From JBELMB01 sp042088665 (lineage in GTDB: Bacteria; Pseudomonadota; Alphaproteobacteria; Rhodobacterales; Rhodobacteraceae): a stretch of 37,125 nucleotides of DNA. Each line of letters begins with the position of its first letter. Position 1 is the first letter of the stretch. The stretch spans positions 1 to 37,125 of the forward strand of contig JBELMB010000037.1 in assembly GCA_042088665.1 (NCBI GenBank), given 5' to 3'. The position numbers were made by a program, and so were the translations under genes. A model generated the notes under the pieces. It was not told the origin of the DNA. It saw only the letters and a list, made by a program, of their open reading frames with translations, and ran no database searches. Of the stretch, positions 24,647 through 32,702 are shown in pieces.

Positions 24647-25036
24647 CGAGGTCGGTTCACGGAAGGGCTTTGCCCGAACTGGCGCTGTTCGCCGCCTACC
24701 CACGGGACCGACGTGAGCGCGGGCGGCAGATATCAAAGCAACCGATCCCGTGATCCGTGGTTTTGGTCAACCCCGCGCAACCCGCGTGCCGGGTCAAAGC
24801 GGGGTCACCGTTTTGACCTTGCCGACGTGTCGGTGTTTCCAGAGTTCCGCAACATCAATCCAATCATTCGTTTGATCGTTGCTGCGGTCTTTTCACAGCC
24901 AGCCCAATGCATGCCATTCAGGGAACGGCCTGTTACGGCGACTTTCGCGGTGACCAGCGGGGACCAAAGGGAAGACAGGCAAAAGCAGGCTCTCTCTCGC
25001 CCTCGTCAAACCCCGATCCGCGCGGTCGGCAGTTGC
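24647..25036. other. 390-bp convergent intergenic region without a recognised gene
   Basis: This stretch lies between the ends of the plus-strand muropeptide operon and the minus-strand OsmC gene. Open frames crossing it do not resemble a protein and look like chance frames. A 7-bp inverted pair ACCCCGC/GCGGGGT is present around 24775-24816, and CCGAC-GT-GTCGG at 24822-24833. No T-run terminator, tRNA or insertion-sequence end was found. Confidence 0.5.
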
Positions 25037-25516
25037 TTATGCGGCGTCTTGCCAAAGGCTGCCGTTGATCGTCCAGTTTTCGATCACTTCGCTGCCGGAC
25101 TGCCGCAGCATCATGGCCACCGCGCAGTGCTGGCTAAGCTTGGTGACGATCTCGTTGATGTTCTCGGGGTGGCCGGTCATCGTGGCGTTGATGTTGATCA
25201 CCACCTTGGGGAACGGCACGTCGATGGGTTTGATCAGACGGGTGCCATGGCTGTCCATCGTGGTGACGATGTCGATCTCCATCTCCTCGATCACAACGTC
25301 ATTTGCCTTGGCCAGCTTGTTTGAAATCACATGGGTGCACCCGGCAAGCCCCGCGAACACCATCTCGACCGGCATCGGCCCTTCGTTGGTGCCGCCGCGT
25401 TCGATCGGTTCGTCGATGATCATGTCCACGTCGCGCGAACGGGCGTGGGATTTGGTTCTGGTTTCCTGTTTCGCAATCGTGCGGAACGTCCAGATGGGTT
25501 TTTCCTTGACGGCCAT
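25037..25516 (-). CDS. OsmC family protein
   Basis: The 159-residue protein belongs to the OsmC/Ohr superfamily. The two conserved cysteines are visible in GLAGCTHVISNKL and LSQHCAVAMML. Members reduce peroxides or bind small molecules. The ATG at 25516 has AAGGAG six bases upstream; the frame is open to 25675 but overlaps the racemase-family gene and has no matching homologous features. It lies 19 bp after that gene and ends the TTT operon. The role beside a carboxylate transporter is unclear; reduction of thiol-reactive intermediates is possible. Confidence 0.87.
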   Translation of the reverse strand: MAVKEKPIWTFRTIAKQETRTKSHARSRDVDMIIDEPIERGGTNEGPMPVEMVFAGLAGCTHVISNKLAKANDVVIEEMEIDIVTTMDSHGTRLIKPIDVPFPKVVININATMTGHPENINEIVTKLSQHCAVAMMLRQSGSEVIENWTINGSLWQDAA

Positions 25517-25535
25517 GGCTGGCTCCTTTGGTGTT

Positions 25536-26258
25536 TCAGGTTTCGGGCAGGGCAAGCCGGGTGACCCGGCCGCCACGATCAAGGGGGTCCATGACCCCGA
25601 TCTGGCGCAGCGCGTACCAATAGCTGGCCGCGTTGACGGAAATGACCGGGCGGCCAAGCCGCTCTTCGAGGTCATCGATCATATCGACAATGCCAAGCGC
25701 GCCACCGACGTGCAGAAAGCAATCGACATCAGGGCTGTCCATCTCGTCAAAGGCAGCATTGATCCGGTCAACCGGCACATTGACGATCTCTTGCGGCAGT
25801 GGCACCTCCAGCCAGTGATGGCTGACAACGTCAAAGCCCATGGCGCGGTAAAAGCCAGCTACGCTCCTTGAGTATACCTCGGACATCGGCGACAACGCGG
25901 CGATCTTCTTTGCGCCAACCGCGCGCAGGGCAGCGACGGTTGCATCGGTCGCGGTGATCACCGGGATGTCGGGAACCGCGTCCTGCACCTCTTTGCGATA
26001 CAGCGCCTGCCGGTCGACCGACCAATGCCGCATCTCAAGCGAATTGCCGCAAAGGACAAGATCGGGAAAGCAGCCTCGGGCACCGGGCAAGGCAGCGATC
26101 ACCGCCTCCGGAACATCATCCGGTGCGGCGAGCGAGAAACGGTAAATCTGGTTGGAAACGCCTTCGGGCCGCATCGCCTCATATTCCGGCTGCATGTTGG
26201 CGTTCTGCAGCGGGATCATCAGGGCTAGAACGCCGCGGGGGCCAAAACGGTTGGGCAT
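25536..26258 (-). CDS. Asp/Glu racemase superfamily (maleate isomerase / arylmalonate decarboxylase-like) enzyme
   Basis: The 240-residue protein resembles maleate cis-trans isomerase and arylmalonate decarboxylase, as seen in LALMIPLQNANMQPEYEAM and VPVITATDATVAALRAVGAKKIAALSP. The first catalytic cysteine is Cys70 in VLCGNSL. The second, usually in an SCTN-like motif, is not in place; FLHVGGAL (residues 181-188) occupies that region, with Cys180 a few residues earlier. A one-cysteine active site fits decarboxylase-type chemistry better than a two-base racemase. It lies between tctC and osmC, which suggests action on a dicarboxylate or malonate-like substrate brought in by the TTT importer. 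Confidence 0.78.
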   Translation of the reverse strand: MPNRFGPRGVLALMIPLQNANMQPEYEAMRPEGVSNQIYRFSLAAPDDVPEAVIAALPGARGCFPDLVLCGNSLEMRHWSVDRQALYRKEVQDAVPDIPVITATDATVAALRAVGAKKIAALSPMSEVYSRSVAGFYRAMGFDVVSHHWLEVPLPQEIVNVPVDRINAAFDEMDSPDVDCFLHVGGALGIVDMIDDLEERLGRPVISVNAASYWYALRQIGVMDPLDRGGRVTRLALPET

Positions 26259-26277
26259 GGTCGAAGTCCCGGTGTGT

Positions 26278-26303
26278 GCCGGGGCGCCACGAAACGCCCC
26301 GGC
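26278..26303 (-). terminator. GC-rich hairpin between tctC and the racemase-family gene
   Basis: The arms GCCGGGGCG (26278-26286) and CGCCCCGGC (26295-26303) pair perfectly over 9 bp with an 8-nt loop. No T-run follows on the minus strand. It sits directly after the tctC stop and is probably an mRNA-stabilising or attenuating hairpin that lets the binding protein exceed the downstream genes. Confidence 0.7.
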
Positions 26304-26315
26304 GGGATCATCAGA

Positions 26316-27275
26316 TCACTGAGTGATCGACTGTACGAGATCCTTGTAGGCACCGTTCTGGTCGGCGCGCATGGACTGGTATGCACCACCATCGATGTAG
26401 TCGGTGTTTTCGCCAAGACGGCCCATCATGCGGTTGTAGGTCTTGTCGTCCTGCAACGCGGTGAAGGCTTCGCCCAGCTTGGTCAGTACATCTTCGGGTG
26501 TGCCCGCCGGGGCAAGAACCACGCGGTGCATGAAGCCCACATCGCCACCGATGTTCAGTTCGGCAAAGCTGGGGACATCGTCATAGATGCGCTCGTCACC
26601 GGCTGTGGCCAAGACCTTGACCTTGCCCGCATCAACCAGCGAAGACAGCGTCGACGGGAAGCCCATGGTCACATCGGCATCGCCCGAAAGCAGCGCCTGC
26701 ATGGCGGGTCCACCCCCCTGGAAGGGCACGAGGTTAAAGGCCGCGTCTGTTGCCTTCATGATCTGGGCTGCCGGTACGAACAAGGCCCCCCAGTTGCCCG
26801 AATGCGCCAGGTCAACGCTGCCCGGATCGGCCTTTGCCGCCGCGATCAGATCGTCAAAGCTGTTGTACTCGCTGTCGCCGCGCACAACCACCGCGATGGG
26901 GGCGTAATTGACCCGCGCAACCGGCACGAAGTCGGTATTCGGATCGTAAGGCAGGTTTTCCACGTGCTGCTGCAGCATGTCGATATAGTTGTGCGAGAAC
27001 AGCAGGGTATAGCCGTCTGCCGCCGCGTTGGCGACTTCTTGCGTGCCCTTCTGGCCACCGGCACCGGGGCTGAGGCGCACGATCATCGCCTGGTTCAGAT
27101 AGGTCGGAATGATCGACGTGATGACCCGGGCGTTGAGGTCATGCGACCCGCCTGCACCAAGCGGGATCACCAGCGTGATCGGCTTTTCCGGGTATTCCGC
27201 AACAGCTGCGGTGCCAAGTGCCGCGGTCGCTACAAGCGCAGCTCCCAAGGTTTTCTTCAGTGTCTTCAAGAACAT
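26316..27275 (-). CDS. Tripartite tricarboxylate transporter periplasmic binding protein (TctC/Bug family)
   Basis: The 319-residue protein has a signal peptide with likely cleavage after AVA at residue 26. The mature N-terminus, EYPEKPITLVIPLGAGGSHDLNAR, is the family signature. SPGAGGQKGTQEVANAAADGYTLL is the second hallmark. TctC/Bug proteins deliver carboxylates (citrate, glutarate, nicotinate, terephthalate and others) to the TctAB carrier. It lies 40 bp after tctA and before the racemase-family gene. The ligand cannot be read, but a malonate- or maleate-like acid would fit the enzyme next door. Confidence 0.92.
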   Translation of the reverse strand: MFLKTLKKTLGAALVATAALGTAAVAEYPEKPITLVIPLGAGGSHDLNARVITSIIPTYLNQAMIVRLSPGAGGQKGTQEVANAAADGYTLLFSHNYIDMLQQHVENLPYDPNTDFVPVARVNYAPIAVVVRGDSEYNSFDDLIAAAKADPGSVDLAHSGNWGALFVPAAQIMKATDAAFNLVPFQGGGPAMQALLSGDADVTMGFPSTLSSLVDAGKVKVLATAGDERIYDDVPSFAELNIGGDVGFMHRVVLAPAGTPEDVLTKLGEAFTALQDDKTYNRMMGRLGENTDYIDGGAYQSMRADQNGAYKDLVQSITQ

Positions 27276-27315
27276 GATTTCCTCCTAGGTTGATTTTGAT
27301 TGGTCTCCGCCATCG

Positions 27316-28794
27316 CTAAGCCGTGGCGGTTTTCATTCGACGCCAAAGGACATACCCAATGATCGGCGTCGCGATCAGAACGGCGAGCATGCCAAGTCTT
27401 TCCGTGAACAAGAAGCTGACAGGAGAGTTCCCTGCCATCGCAACCGTCTGGCCAAAGGCGTATTCAAGCGGGCTGCCAAGGATAAAGCCCATGACCATAG
27501 GCATGACATCGAATTTTGCCGCTCGGGCCAACAGACCGAACAAGCCAAACCCGACAAGCATCAGGATATCGGTGGTGTCCGACCGGAACACATAAGCGCC
27601 TGCAAAAGCAAACATGATGACGATCGGAACCAGCAGACCGGTCTTGATCGTGACGATCCTGGCAAAGAACGGGATCGACAGGTAGCCGATGATGATGAAC
27701 ATCAGGTTGGCCAGCACCATGGCCACCAGAATGGCAAAGACGATGGTGCCCTGTTCTTCGAACAGTTGCGGGCCGGGACGCAAACCCTGGGCGACAAAGG
27801 CCCCCAGCAGGATCGCCGTCACGTTGTCGCCCGGAATGCCAAGCGTCAAGAGCGGCACCAGCGTCGGGCCATTGACCGCGTTGTTGGCCGCTTCGGCGGC
27901 TGCGACGCCTTCGATCTCGCCTTCGCCAAATGTCTCAGGGTGGGTCGAGGCGTTCTTGGCCGCCGAATACCCCATCATCGCCGCAACGACCTGGCCCAGA
28001 CCGGGAACAATCCCGATGGCGGTACCGATCAGCGTCGACCGCCGGATCGTCGGAATGCAGCGTTTGAACTCCACCGCGCTGAGGCGCGCACCGACCAGCT
28101 TGGCAAAACCGCCAACCTTTTCGTTGCGCATCACGGCATAGACCAGTTCCGGCAGGGCAAAGACCCCGATCAGCATCGGCAAGAGAGGGATGCCGGACTT
28201 GAGCTCGAAAATCCCGAAGGTAAAGCGCTCGACGCCTCCGATGGGGTCGGTGCCGATCTGCGCCAGCCAAAGGCCAAAGAGCATCATGACCAACCCTTTC
28301 AACGGGTTGCTGCCAGAAGTGGCCACAATGATCACAAGGCTCATGAGCAAGACGGCGAACAGCTCCGGCGGGCCGAATTGCATGACCAGCAACGCAATCG
28401 GAAAGATCATCAGGATGGTGAAGATATCGCTGAACGTATCCCCGATCACGGAGGAGAAGAGCGCCACGTCCAGCGCCTTGCGGCTTTCGCCCTTCTGGGT
28501 CAGCTTGTAGCCGTCAATCGAGGTGGCAACCGCGGCCCCCGTCCCGGGCATCGACACGAGGATCGCCGGGATAGACCCCCCGAAAATGCCGCCCTTGTAG
28601 ACCCCCAGCAAAAACGGAATGCCCACCAGCGGGTCGAGAAAGAACGAAAGCGGCAAGAGGATCGCCATCGCCATGAGCGTGGTGAACCCCGGCAGCGCCC
28701 CGACCAGCATGCCCGAAAAGAGGCCGATCGCGATCATCATGATCGTGTCCAGTCGGAATGCCATCAAGGCGCCTTCGGCAAATTGTTCGATCAT
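27316..28794 (-). CDS. Tripartite tricarboxylate transporter large membrane subunit (TctA)
   Basis: The 492-residue polytopic protein has the TctA hallmark GMLVGALPGFTTLMAMAILLP near the N-terminus and the related GIVPGLGQVVAAMMGYSAAK in the second half. The TLGIPGDNVTAILLGAF segment is also typical. About 11-12 membrane segments are expected. Its start overlaps the TctB stop by ATGA. It forms the sodium- or proton-coupled channel that accepts substrate from the TctC protein. Confidence 0.94.
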   Translation of the reverse strand: MIEQFAEGALMAFRLDTIMMIAIGLFSGMLVGALPGFTTLMAMAILLPLSFFLDPLVGIPFLLGVYKGGIFGGSIPAILVSMPGTGAAVATSIDGYKLTQKGESRKALDVALFSSVIGDTFSDIFTILMIFPIALLVMQFGPPELFAVLLMSLVIIVATSGSNPLKGLVMMLFGLWLAQIGTDPIGGVERFTFGIFELKSGIPLLPMLIGVFALPELVYAVMRNEKVGGFAKLVGARLSAVEFKRCIPTIRRSTLIGTAIGIVPGLGQVVAAMMGYSAAKNASTHPETFGEGEIEGVAAAEAANNAVNGPTLVPLLTLGIPGDNVTAILLGAFVAQGLRPGPQLFEEQGTIVFAILVAMVLANLMFIIIGYLSIPFFARIVTIKTGLLVPIVIMFAFAGAYVFRSDTTDILMLVGFGLFGLLARAAKFDVMPMVMGFILGSPLEYAFGQTVAMAGNSPVSFLFTERLGMLAVLIATPIIGYVLWRRMKTATA

Positions 28795-29363
28795 TCCGAT
28801 GGCCCTTCGGACGCGGCAGGCACATCGGACGATCCCGCAAGAGCACCGAATGCGTCAATCACACGCGCATAGAGAAACTCGATGGAGCTCAACTCCGGCA
28901 AGGACACGGCCAGCCCCCGCGTCGAGATGAGATAAAGCGCGATGGGGCTGATGATGGCGACAGCGATGATCTGAGGGATCGAGCGGTTGCCCGCGATCCA
29001 GGCCACCGCCGCCAGTGACAGCGCCGACGAGAAAAAGAACCCGATGGGCGCCATGGTCAGCGCATAGAACAGCATCACCGCAAACAGCATGACGACCCGG
29101 CGCAACGCCCCGTCTTCGAAGGTCGTGCTGTCCCGGGATATCAGTTTTCCGCGCAGCGAATAGATCAGCAACCCCGACAGAACGGCCATCGTGGCCAGCA
29201 CCAGCTTTGGAAACAACGATGGAGGAATGGCGCTCAACGACCGACCGAAGAGCAGTTTGGGGGCCGCCACCAGTTGCGACATGAACACGACCCCGAGAAC
29301 GCCCAGCAGCGCCATCCCAATCGCCATCCAGCCCTCGGCGGTCACGTATTTTATCTGTTTCAC
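28791..29363 (-). CDS. Tripartite tricarboxylate transporter small membrane subunit (TctB)
   Basis: The protein (190 residues from the chosen start) has four predicted membrane spans, beginning with GWMAIGMALLGVLGVVFM. It also has SLFPKLVLATMAVLSGLLIY, a TctB-type second span. The GTG at 29363 is proposed because the family N-terminus lies just before the first span. The frame is open to a GTG at 29441 that lacks a good ribosome site, so the start is uncertain. A Shine-Dalgarno AGGAGG (29387-29392) instead precedes a four-codon ORF, ATG at 29374, whose stop overlaps the GTG. It begins the TctBAC operon. Confidence 0.82.
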   Translation of the reverse strand: MKQIKYVTAEGWMAIGMALLGVLGVVFMSQLVAAPKLLFGRSLSAIPPSLFPKLVLATMAVLSGLLIYSLRGKLISRDSTTFEDGALRRVVMLFAVMLFYALTMAPIGFFFSSALSLAAVAWIAGNRSIPQIIAVAIISPIALYLISTRGLAVSLPELSSIEFLYARVIDAFGALAGSSDVPAASEGPSE

Positions 29364-29670
29364 GATAGGATCATCCGCAGTCTTTTCCTCCTGTCGGCGC
29401 AGCAGCAGACGCTTGGCGTCAACTGTGACTGTGCTCCGCACGGCGACACCAAAGATCCCCGGTGCCGACCGACAGAATGGATCGCGGAGCCCCTCCCTGG
29501 CGTTGTTTCCATACCAAAGAAATAGAACAGGCCTCTGTCACTCTGAAACAACGTTTCATGATGGGCGATAGTGGCTAAGTTGAAGGCACGAAGAGGCCGC
29601 CGGGTTTGACCTTTGCGCGCCCGCGGCCGACAACAGCAAGGACAAGGATTGCAATGACGAGCGGACCGAT
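29364..29670. promoter_or_regulatory. Divergent tctB / AEC permease control region
   Basis: This 307-bp region separates the TTT operon from a divergent permease gene. It contains the perfect 15-bp palindrome TGAAAC-AAC-GTTTCA at 29544-29558 and a related half-site CGTTGTTTCC at 29501-29510. Nothing resembling a gene was seen apart from two tiny leader-like frames. Confidence 0.6.
29544..29558. promoter_or_regulatory. TGAAAC-N3-GTTTCA operator candidate
   Basis: The 15-bp sequence is a perfect inverted repeat with 6-bp arms and a 3-bp centre. It resembles operators of the IclR family such as the KdgR box (TGAAA/TTTCA arms). No IclR gene is in the window, so the regulator would be encoded elsewhere. 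Confidence 0.6.
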
Positions 29671-30561
29671 GTGACCAGCGAAATCCTGAATATCATCGCC
29701 CCCGTCTTCATCGTTGCGGGGATCGGGTTCTTCCTCGAATTTCGGGGCATCGGCTTTCAGTCTGAAACCCTGAGCCGGTTGGCGATGATGATCGGCACGC
29801 CTTGCCTTGTGTTCTCATCTTTGACGAACACAGCGCTGCCGGATGGCTCACTTTTGCGCATCGTGCTGATTTCACTGACCGCCGCTTGTGTCGGCGGGGC
29901 CTTGTCCGGGATGGCGCTTTTTGTGCTGCGTTTGCCATGGCGCACGTTCCTGTCGTCCCTGTCGCTACCGAATGCGGGCAACGCGGGCCTGCCGCTGGTG
30001 TTCTTTGCCTTTGCCGAGCCGGGATTGTCGATCGGGGCCGCGTTCTTTTTCATGATCGCGCTGATCCAATACACCGTGGTGCCGGCCATCGTGACGGGAG
30101 ATCCGGGGCTGCGCAAACTGCTGCGCGAACCTCTGGTCTGGTCGATCGTCGCGGTGGTCGCTTTCCGCATCATCGACCTGCCGATCCCGACCGTGGTGGC
30201 CAACACCACCGCGCTGCTGGGCGGGATCATGATCCCGATCATGCTGATCCTTCTGGGCGGTGCGCTGGCACGGCTTAAAGTGGCGGACATCAAGACAAGC
30301 GTCCTACTGGCCTTTGTCCGGCTGGCCATCGGCGTGTCAACGGGTCTTTTGATGGTGCTGTTGTTCCAGCTCAAGGGCGTGGAGGCTGGCGCGATCTTCC
30401 TGTTGTGCGCCATGCCATCGGCATTGATCACATATGTGATCGCACAACACTACGGTCGCAGCCCCGAACGTGTCGCCGGGCATGTGGTCAGTTCGACCGT
30501 GCTGAACTTTGCCTGTCTTCCGATCCTGATCTCTGCGGCGATCTATCTGGCTGGGCAGTAG
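29671..30561 (+). CDS. AEC-family permease (auxin efflux carrier type)
   Basis: The 296-residue membrane protein has about ten predicted spans in two halves. The N-terminus SEILNIIAPVFIVAGIGFFLE is typical of AEC/MleP-type carriers. The SLPNAGNAGLPLVFFAF segment carries the conserved N-x-G-x-x-G-x-P pattern, and the C-terminal PSALITYVIAQHYG is a further hallmark. Relatives export or exchange malate, malonate and other organic acids. The gene starts at a GTG overlapping the stop of a six-codon ORF (29654-29674) with a good AAGGA site. Divergent from the TTT operon, it may share control by the palindrome at 29544. Confidence 0.87.
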   Translation: MTSEILNIIAPVFIVAGIGFFLEFRGIGFQSETLSRLAMMIGTPCLVFSSLTNTALPDGSLLRIVLISLTAACVGGALSGMALFVLRLPWRTFLSSLSLPNAGNAGLPLVFFAFAEPGLSIGAAFFFMIALIQYTVVPAIVTGDPGLRKLLREPLVWSIVAVVAFRIIDLPIPTVVANTTALLGGIMIPIMLILLGGALARLKVADIKTSVLLAFVRLAIGVSTGLLMVLLFQLKGVEAGAIFLLCAMPSALITYVIAQHYGRSPERVAGHVVSSTVLNFACLPILISAAIYLAGQ

Positions 30562-30681
30562 CCATCCCTCCGGCTGCGGCTTTTACGCATATCCGCGCGG
30601 GCGTACCTGAAACGACCGTTTGCTATCAAAACCTTGCAGCAAGCCATCACGCGCCTGATCGAAAGTGCAGCGCAAAAGACG

Positions 30682-31542
30682 CTAGCGTCTCGACATCCGT
30701 TCGATGGCCAGAAGAACCGCCGAGTTGTCGAGCCCGCCTTCATCAGCCGCCTCGCAATTGGCCATCAGGTCAAGGTAGCGCGCGACCATCGGCAATCCGC
30801 CCTTCCCCTTGCGGGCCGCCGTCTCGCGGATCAGTGCAAAATCCTTTGCGGACTGGGTGATCCGTCCCAGCGGGGAAAAGTCGCGCGCCACCATAAGCGG
30901 CCCCTTGCCCGCCATGACATCCGAGCGCGCCGCAGATTTCTGGGCCGTTGCGAGAAAGGTTTCGGGATCAAGGCCAAGCGCCTCGGCAAAGACCAGACCC
31001 TCCGCCAGCGCGGCGCGGTTCAGGCCCAGCACACAGTTGATCGCAAGCTTGGTGCGGTTGCCATCGCCGATCCCGCCGACACGCTCGCGCTTGGGCGAGA
31101 TTGCATCGGCGATCTGTTCAAACGCGTCCAGCCCCGCCGGATCGCCCGCCAGCAGCAAGAGCGCCGTGCCTTGCGCGACCTGTTTGCTGGTGCCGGAAAT
31201 CGGTGCCTCGACCAGCGTGATCCCCTTGGCCTTGGCCGCCTGTTCCAGACCGGCCATTTCGTCCGGGTCACAGGTGCTCATTGACACCAGCACCTTGCCG
31301 GTGCCTTGCGGCGCTGCCGAGACAATATCGCCAAGCTGAGCGGTGTCGAAAACCGCCGACAACAGGATGTCGCACTGCCAAAGACCAACCGGATCCGCAG
31401 CCTTGCCGCCGCTGTCCTGCAACACCGCTCCGCGCGCGGCGTCCGGGTCAAATCCCCAAACGCTGAACCCGGCGGGCAAAAGCCGCTGGGCCAGCGCCAT
31501 TCCGATCAGACCAAGGCCAAAGATGCCAACGCTGCTGGACAC
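30682..31542 (-). CDS. 3-hydroxyisobutyrate dehydrogenase-family NAD(P)-dependent oxidoreductase
   Basis: The 286-residue protein has the Rossmann motif GLGLIG near residue 9 and the substrate-binding SMSTCDPDEM segment. VEAPISGTSKQVAQGTALLLLAGD follows. The catalytic lysine region reads GDGNRTKLAINCVLGLN, with the K-x-x-x-N spacing of the family. Substrates in this family are short beta-hydroxyacids such as 3-hydroxyisobutyrate, tartronate semialdehyde and glyoxylate. The GTG at 31542 is chosen because it lies 10 bp after the stop of the upstream gene with a GGGGCGG site; the frame is open further upstream only as overlap. It ends the long minus-strand operon. Confidence 0.86.
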   Translation of the reverse strand: MSSSVGIFGLGLIGMALAQRLLPAGFSVWGFDPDAARGAVLQDSGGKAADPVGLWQCDILLSAVFDTAQLGDIVSAAPQGTGKVLVSMSTCDPDEMAGLEQAAKAKGITLVEAPISGTSKQVAQGTALLLLAGDPAGLDAFEQIADAISPKRERVGGIGDGNRTKLAINCVLGLNRAALAEGLVFAEALGLDPETFLATAQKSAARSDVMAGKGPLMVARDFSPLGRITQSAKDFALIRETAARKGKGGLPMVARYLDLMANCEAADEGGLDNSAVLLAIERMSRR

Positions 31543-31552
31543 GCCGCCGCCC

Positions 31553-32626
31553 CTACTGCGCCGCCTTGAGGTCGGCCAATTGCGCAATCGCATGGTTCGA
31601 CAACGGCAGCGTCACAGGCTCGCCGATTTCGGCGGAGAGATCCGCAGCCGAATAGGTTTCCATCACCAGACGGGCGTGGGAGGCGTCGACCATCACAGGG
31701 CGATCCATCAGGCAGTCTTCGAGGAAATGGATGGTCTCTGGCCCCATCTGACCAGCAAAGACGTGATCCACATGTTCACCCGGCATGGTCGACATTGGAT
31801 ACTGCGTGCCATCCGAGACAGTGTTCAACCAGTGATCACGCGCGGTGTCATCGAGGATCAGCGCGCCCTCGGTGCCGGTGATTTCGATCCATGTGCCGCA
31901 GTAGTTCGGATAGCTCGGCGGCAGGTTCCAGCCGCCACCGACGACAACCAGCGTGCCATCCTCCATGGTCACCGTGGACCACATGCAATCATAAGAGCCG
32001 TTCAGATCCTTCATGTAGCCATAGGCACCCTGGCTGTAGATCTTTGCCGGTTTGGTATGTTCCAGCAGCCAGAAGACAAAGTCGAGATCATGCGTGGACT
32101 CCATCGCCGCCGGGGACAGCTTGACCCGGTTGGCGATCTTCTTGCCCAGATTGCGCGACAAGTGGCGGCTGACCATGACGTTCACGACCTTGCCCAGCTT
32201 GCCCTCGGAGATCGTTTTCTTGGCGTAGGCGATCTTGGGGTTGAAGCGTTGGGAATAACCGATGGTGAACTTGAGGTTGCCCGCCTTGGACAGCGCGATC
32301 AGATCGTCCGCTTCCCAGAATTCCAGTGCGATGGGTTTCTCCAGCAGCACATGTTTGCCCGCCTTCAGACAGTCGCGCGCAATCGGGTAATGCGTCCCTT
32401 CGGGCGTGGTCGAAATATAGACCACGGTGATGTCGCGGTTGGCGACGATCTCCTGATAGTCCGTTGTGGCGCTCGCCGGATTGGTCAGAAGGCGCACTTC
32501 TTCGAGCCGCTCAGGCTTGATCTCGCAAATGTGCAGCGCGTCGACCAACGCCGATTTCGCCAATGTTTCCGCGCGGATCCCGCCGCACCAGCCCGTTCCG
32601 ATCACTGCGACTTCAGTCGACGCCAT
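31553..32626 (-). CDS. Gfo/Idh/MocA-family dehydrogenase
   Basis: The 357-residue oxidoreductase has GTGWCG as the Rossmann turn and EKPIAL in the HVLLEKPIALEF stretch. SRHLSRNLGKKIANRVK and an ESTHDLDFVFWLLE segment lie in the catalytic domain, the latter with the D/H residues used in catalysis. A GGGGAG ribosome site lies about 7 nt before the ATG. It follows the DASS carrier gene by 76 bp, within which a small TGATGC-TCG-GCATCA hairpin (32691-32705) overlaps the carrier stop. The substrate is unknown. Confidence 0.86.
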   Translation of the reverse strand: MASTEVAVIGTGWCGGIRAETLAKSALVDALHICEIKPERLEEVRLLTNPASATTDYQEIVANRDITVVYISTTPEGTHYPIARDCLKAGKHVLLEKPIALEFWEADDLIALSKAGNLKFTIGYSQRFNPKIAYAKKTISEGKLGKVVNVMVSRHLSRNLGKKIANRVKLSPAAMESTHDLDFVFWLLEHTKPAKIYSQGAYGYMKDLNGSYDCMWSTVTMEDGTLVVVGGGWNLPPSYPNYCGTWIEITGTEGALILDDTARDHWLNTVSDGTQYPMSTMPGEHVDHVFAGQMGPETIHFLEDCLMDRPVMVDASHARLVMETYSAADLSAEIGEPVTLPLSNHAIAQLADLKAAQ

Positions 32627-32702
32627 TGATGTTCTCCCCTCGTTTTCCCTCAGCTATCGCGCAGAGAGGCCCGTCGCCAACAATAAATTCTGATGCTCGG
32701 CA

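Noticed and set aside
24713..25324. Plus-strand frame crossing the 390-bp gap
   Set aside because: It runs into the antisense of OsmC and shows no homologous pattern; the part in the gap does not look like a protein.
26274..27293. Plus-strand frame of 339 codons
   Set aside because: It is antisense to tctC along its whole length and has no family features.
27766..28872. Plus-strand frame of 368 codons
   Set aside because: It is the antisense shadow of TctA, highly charged and low in complexity, with no recognisable motif.
28791..29441. TctB start at the GTG at 29441
   Set aside because: It adds a charged N-terminal extension not expected before the first TctB span and has no well-placed ribosome site; the shorter GTG at 29363 was preferred, although not proven.
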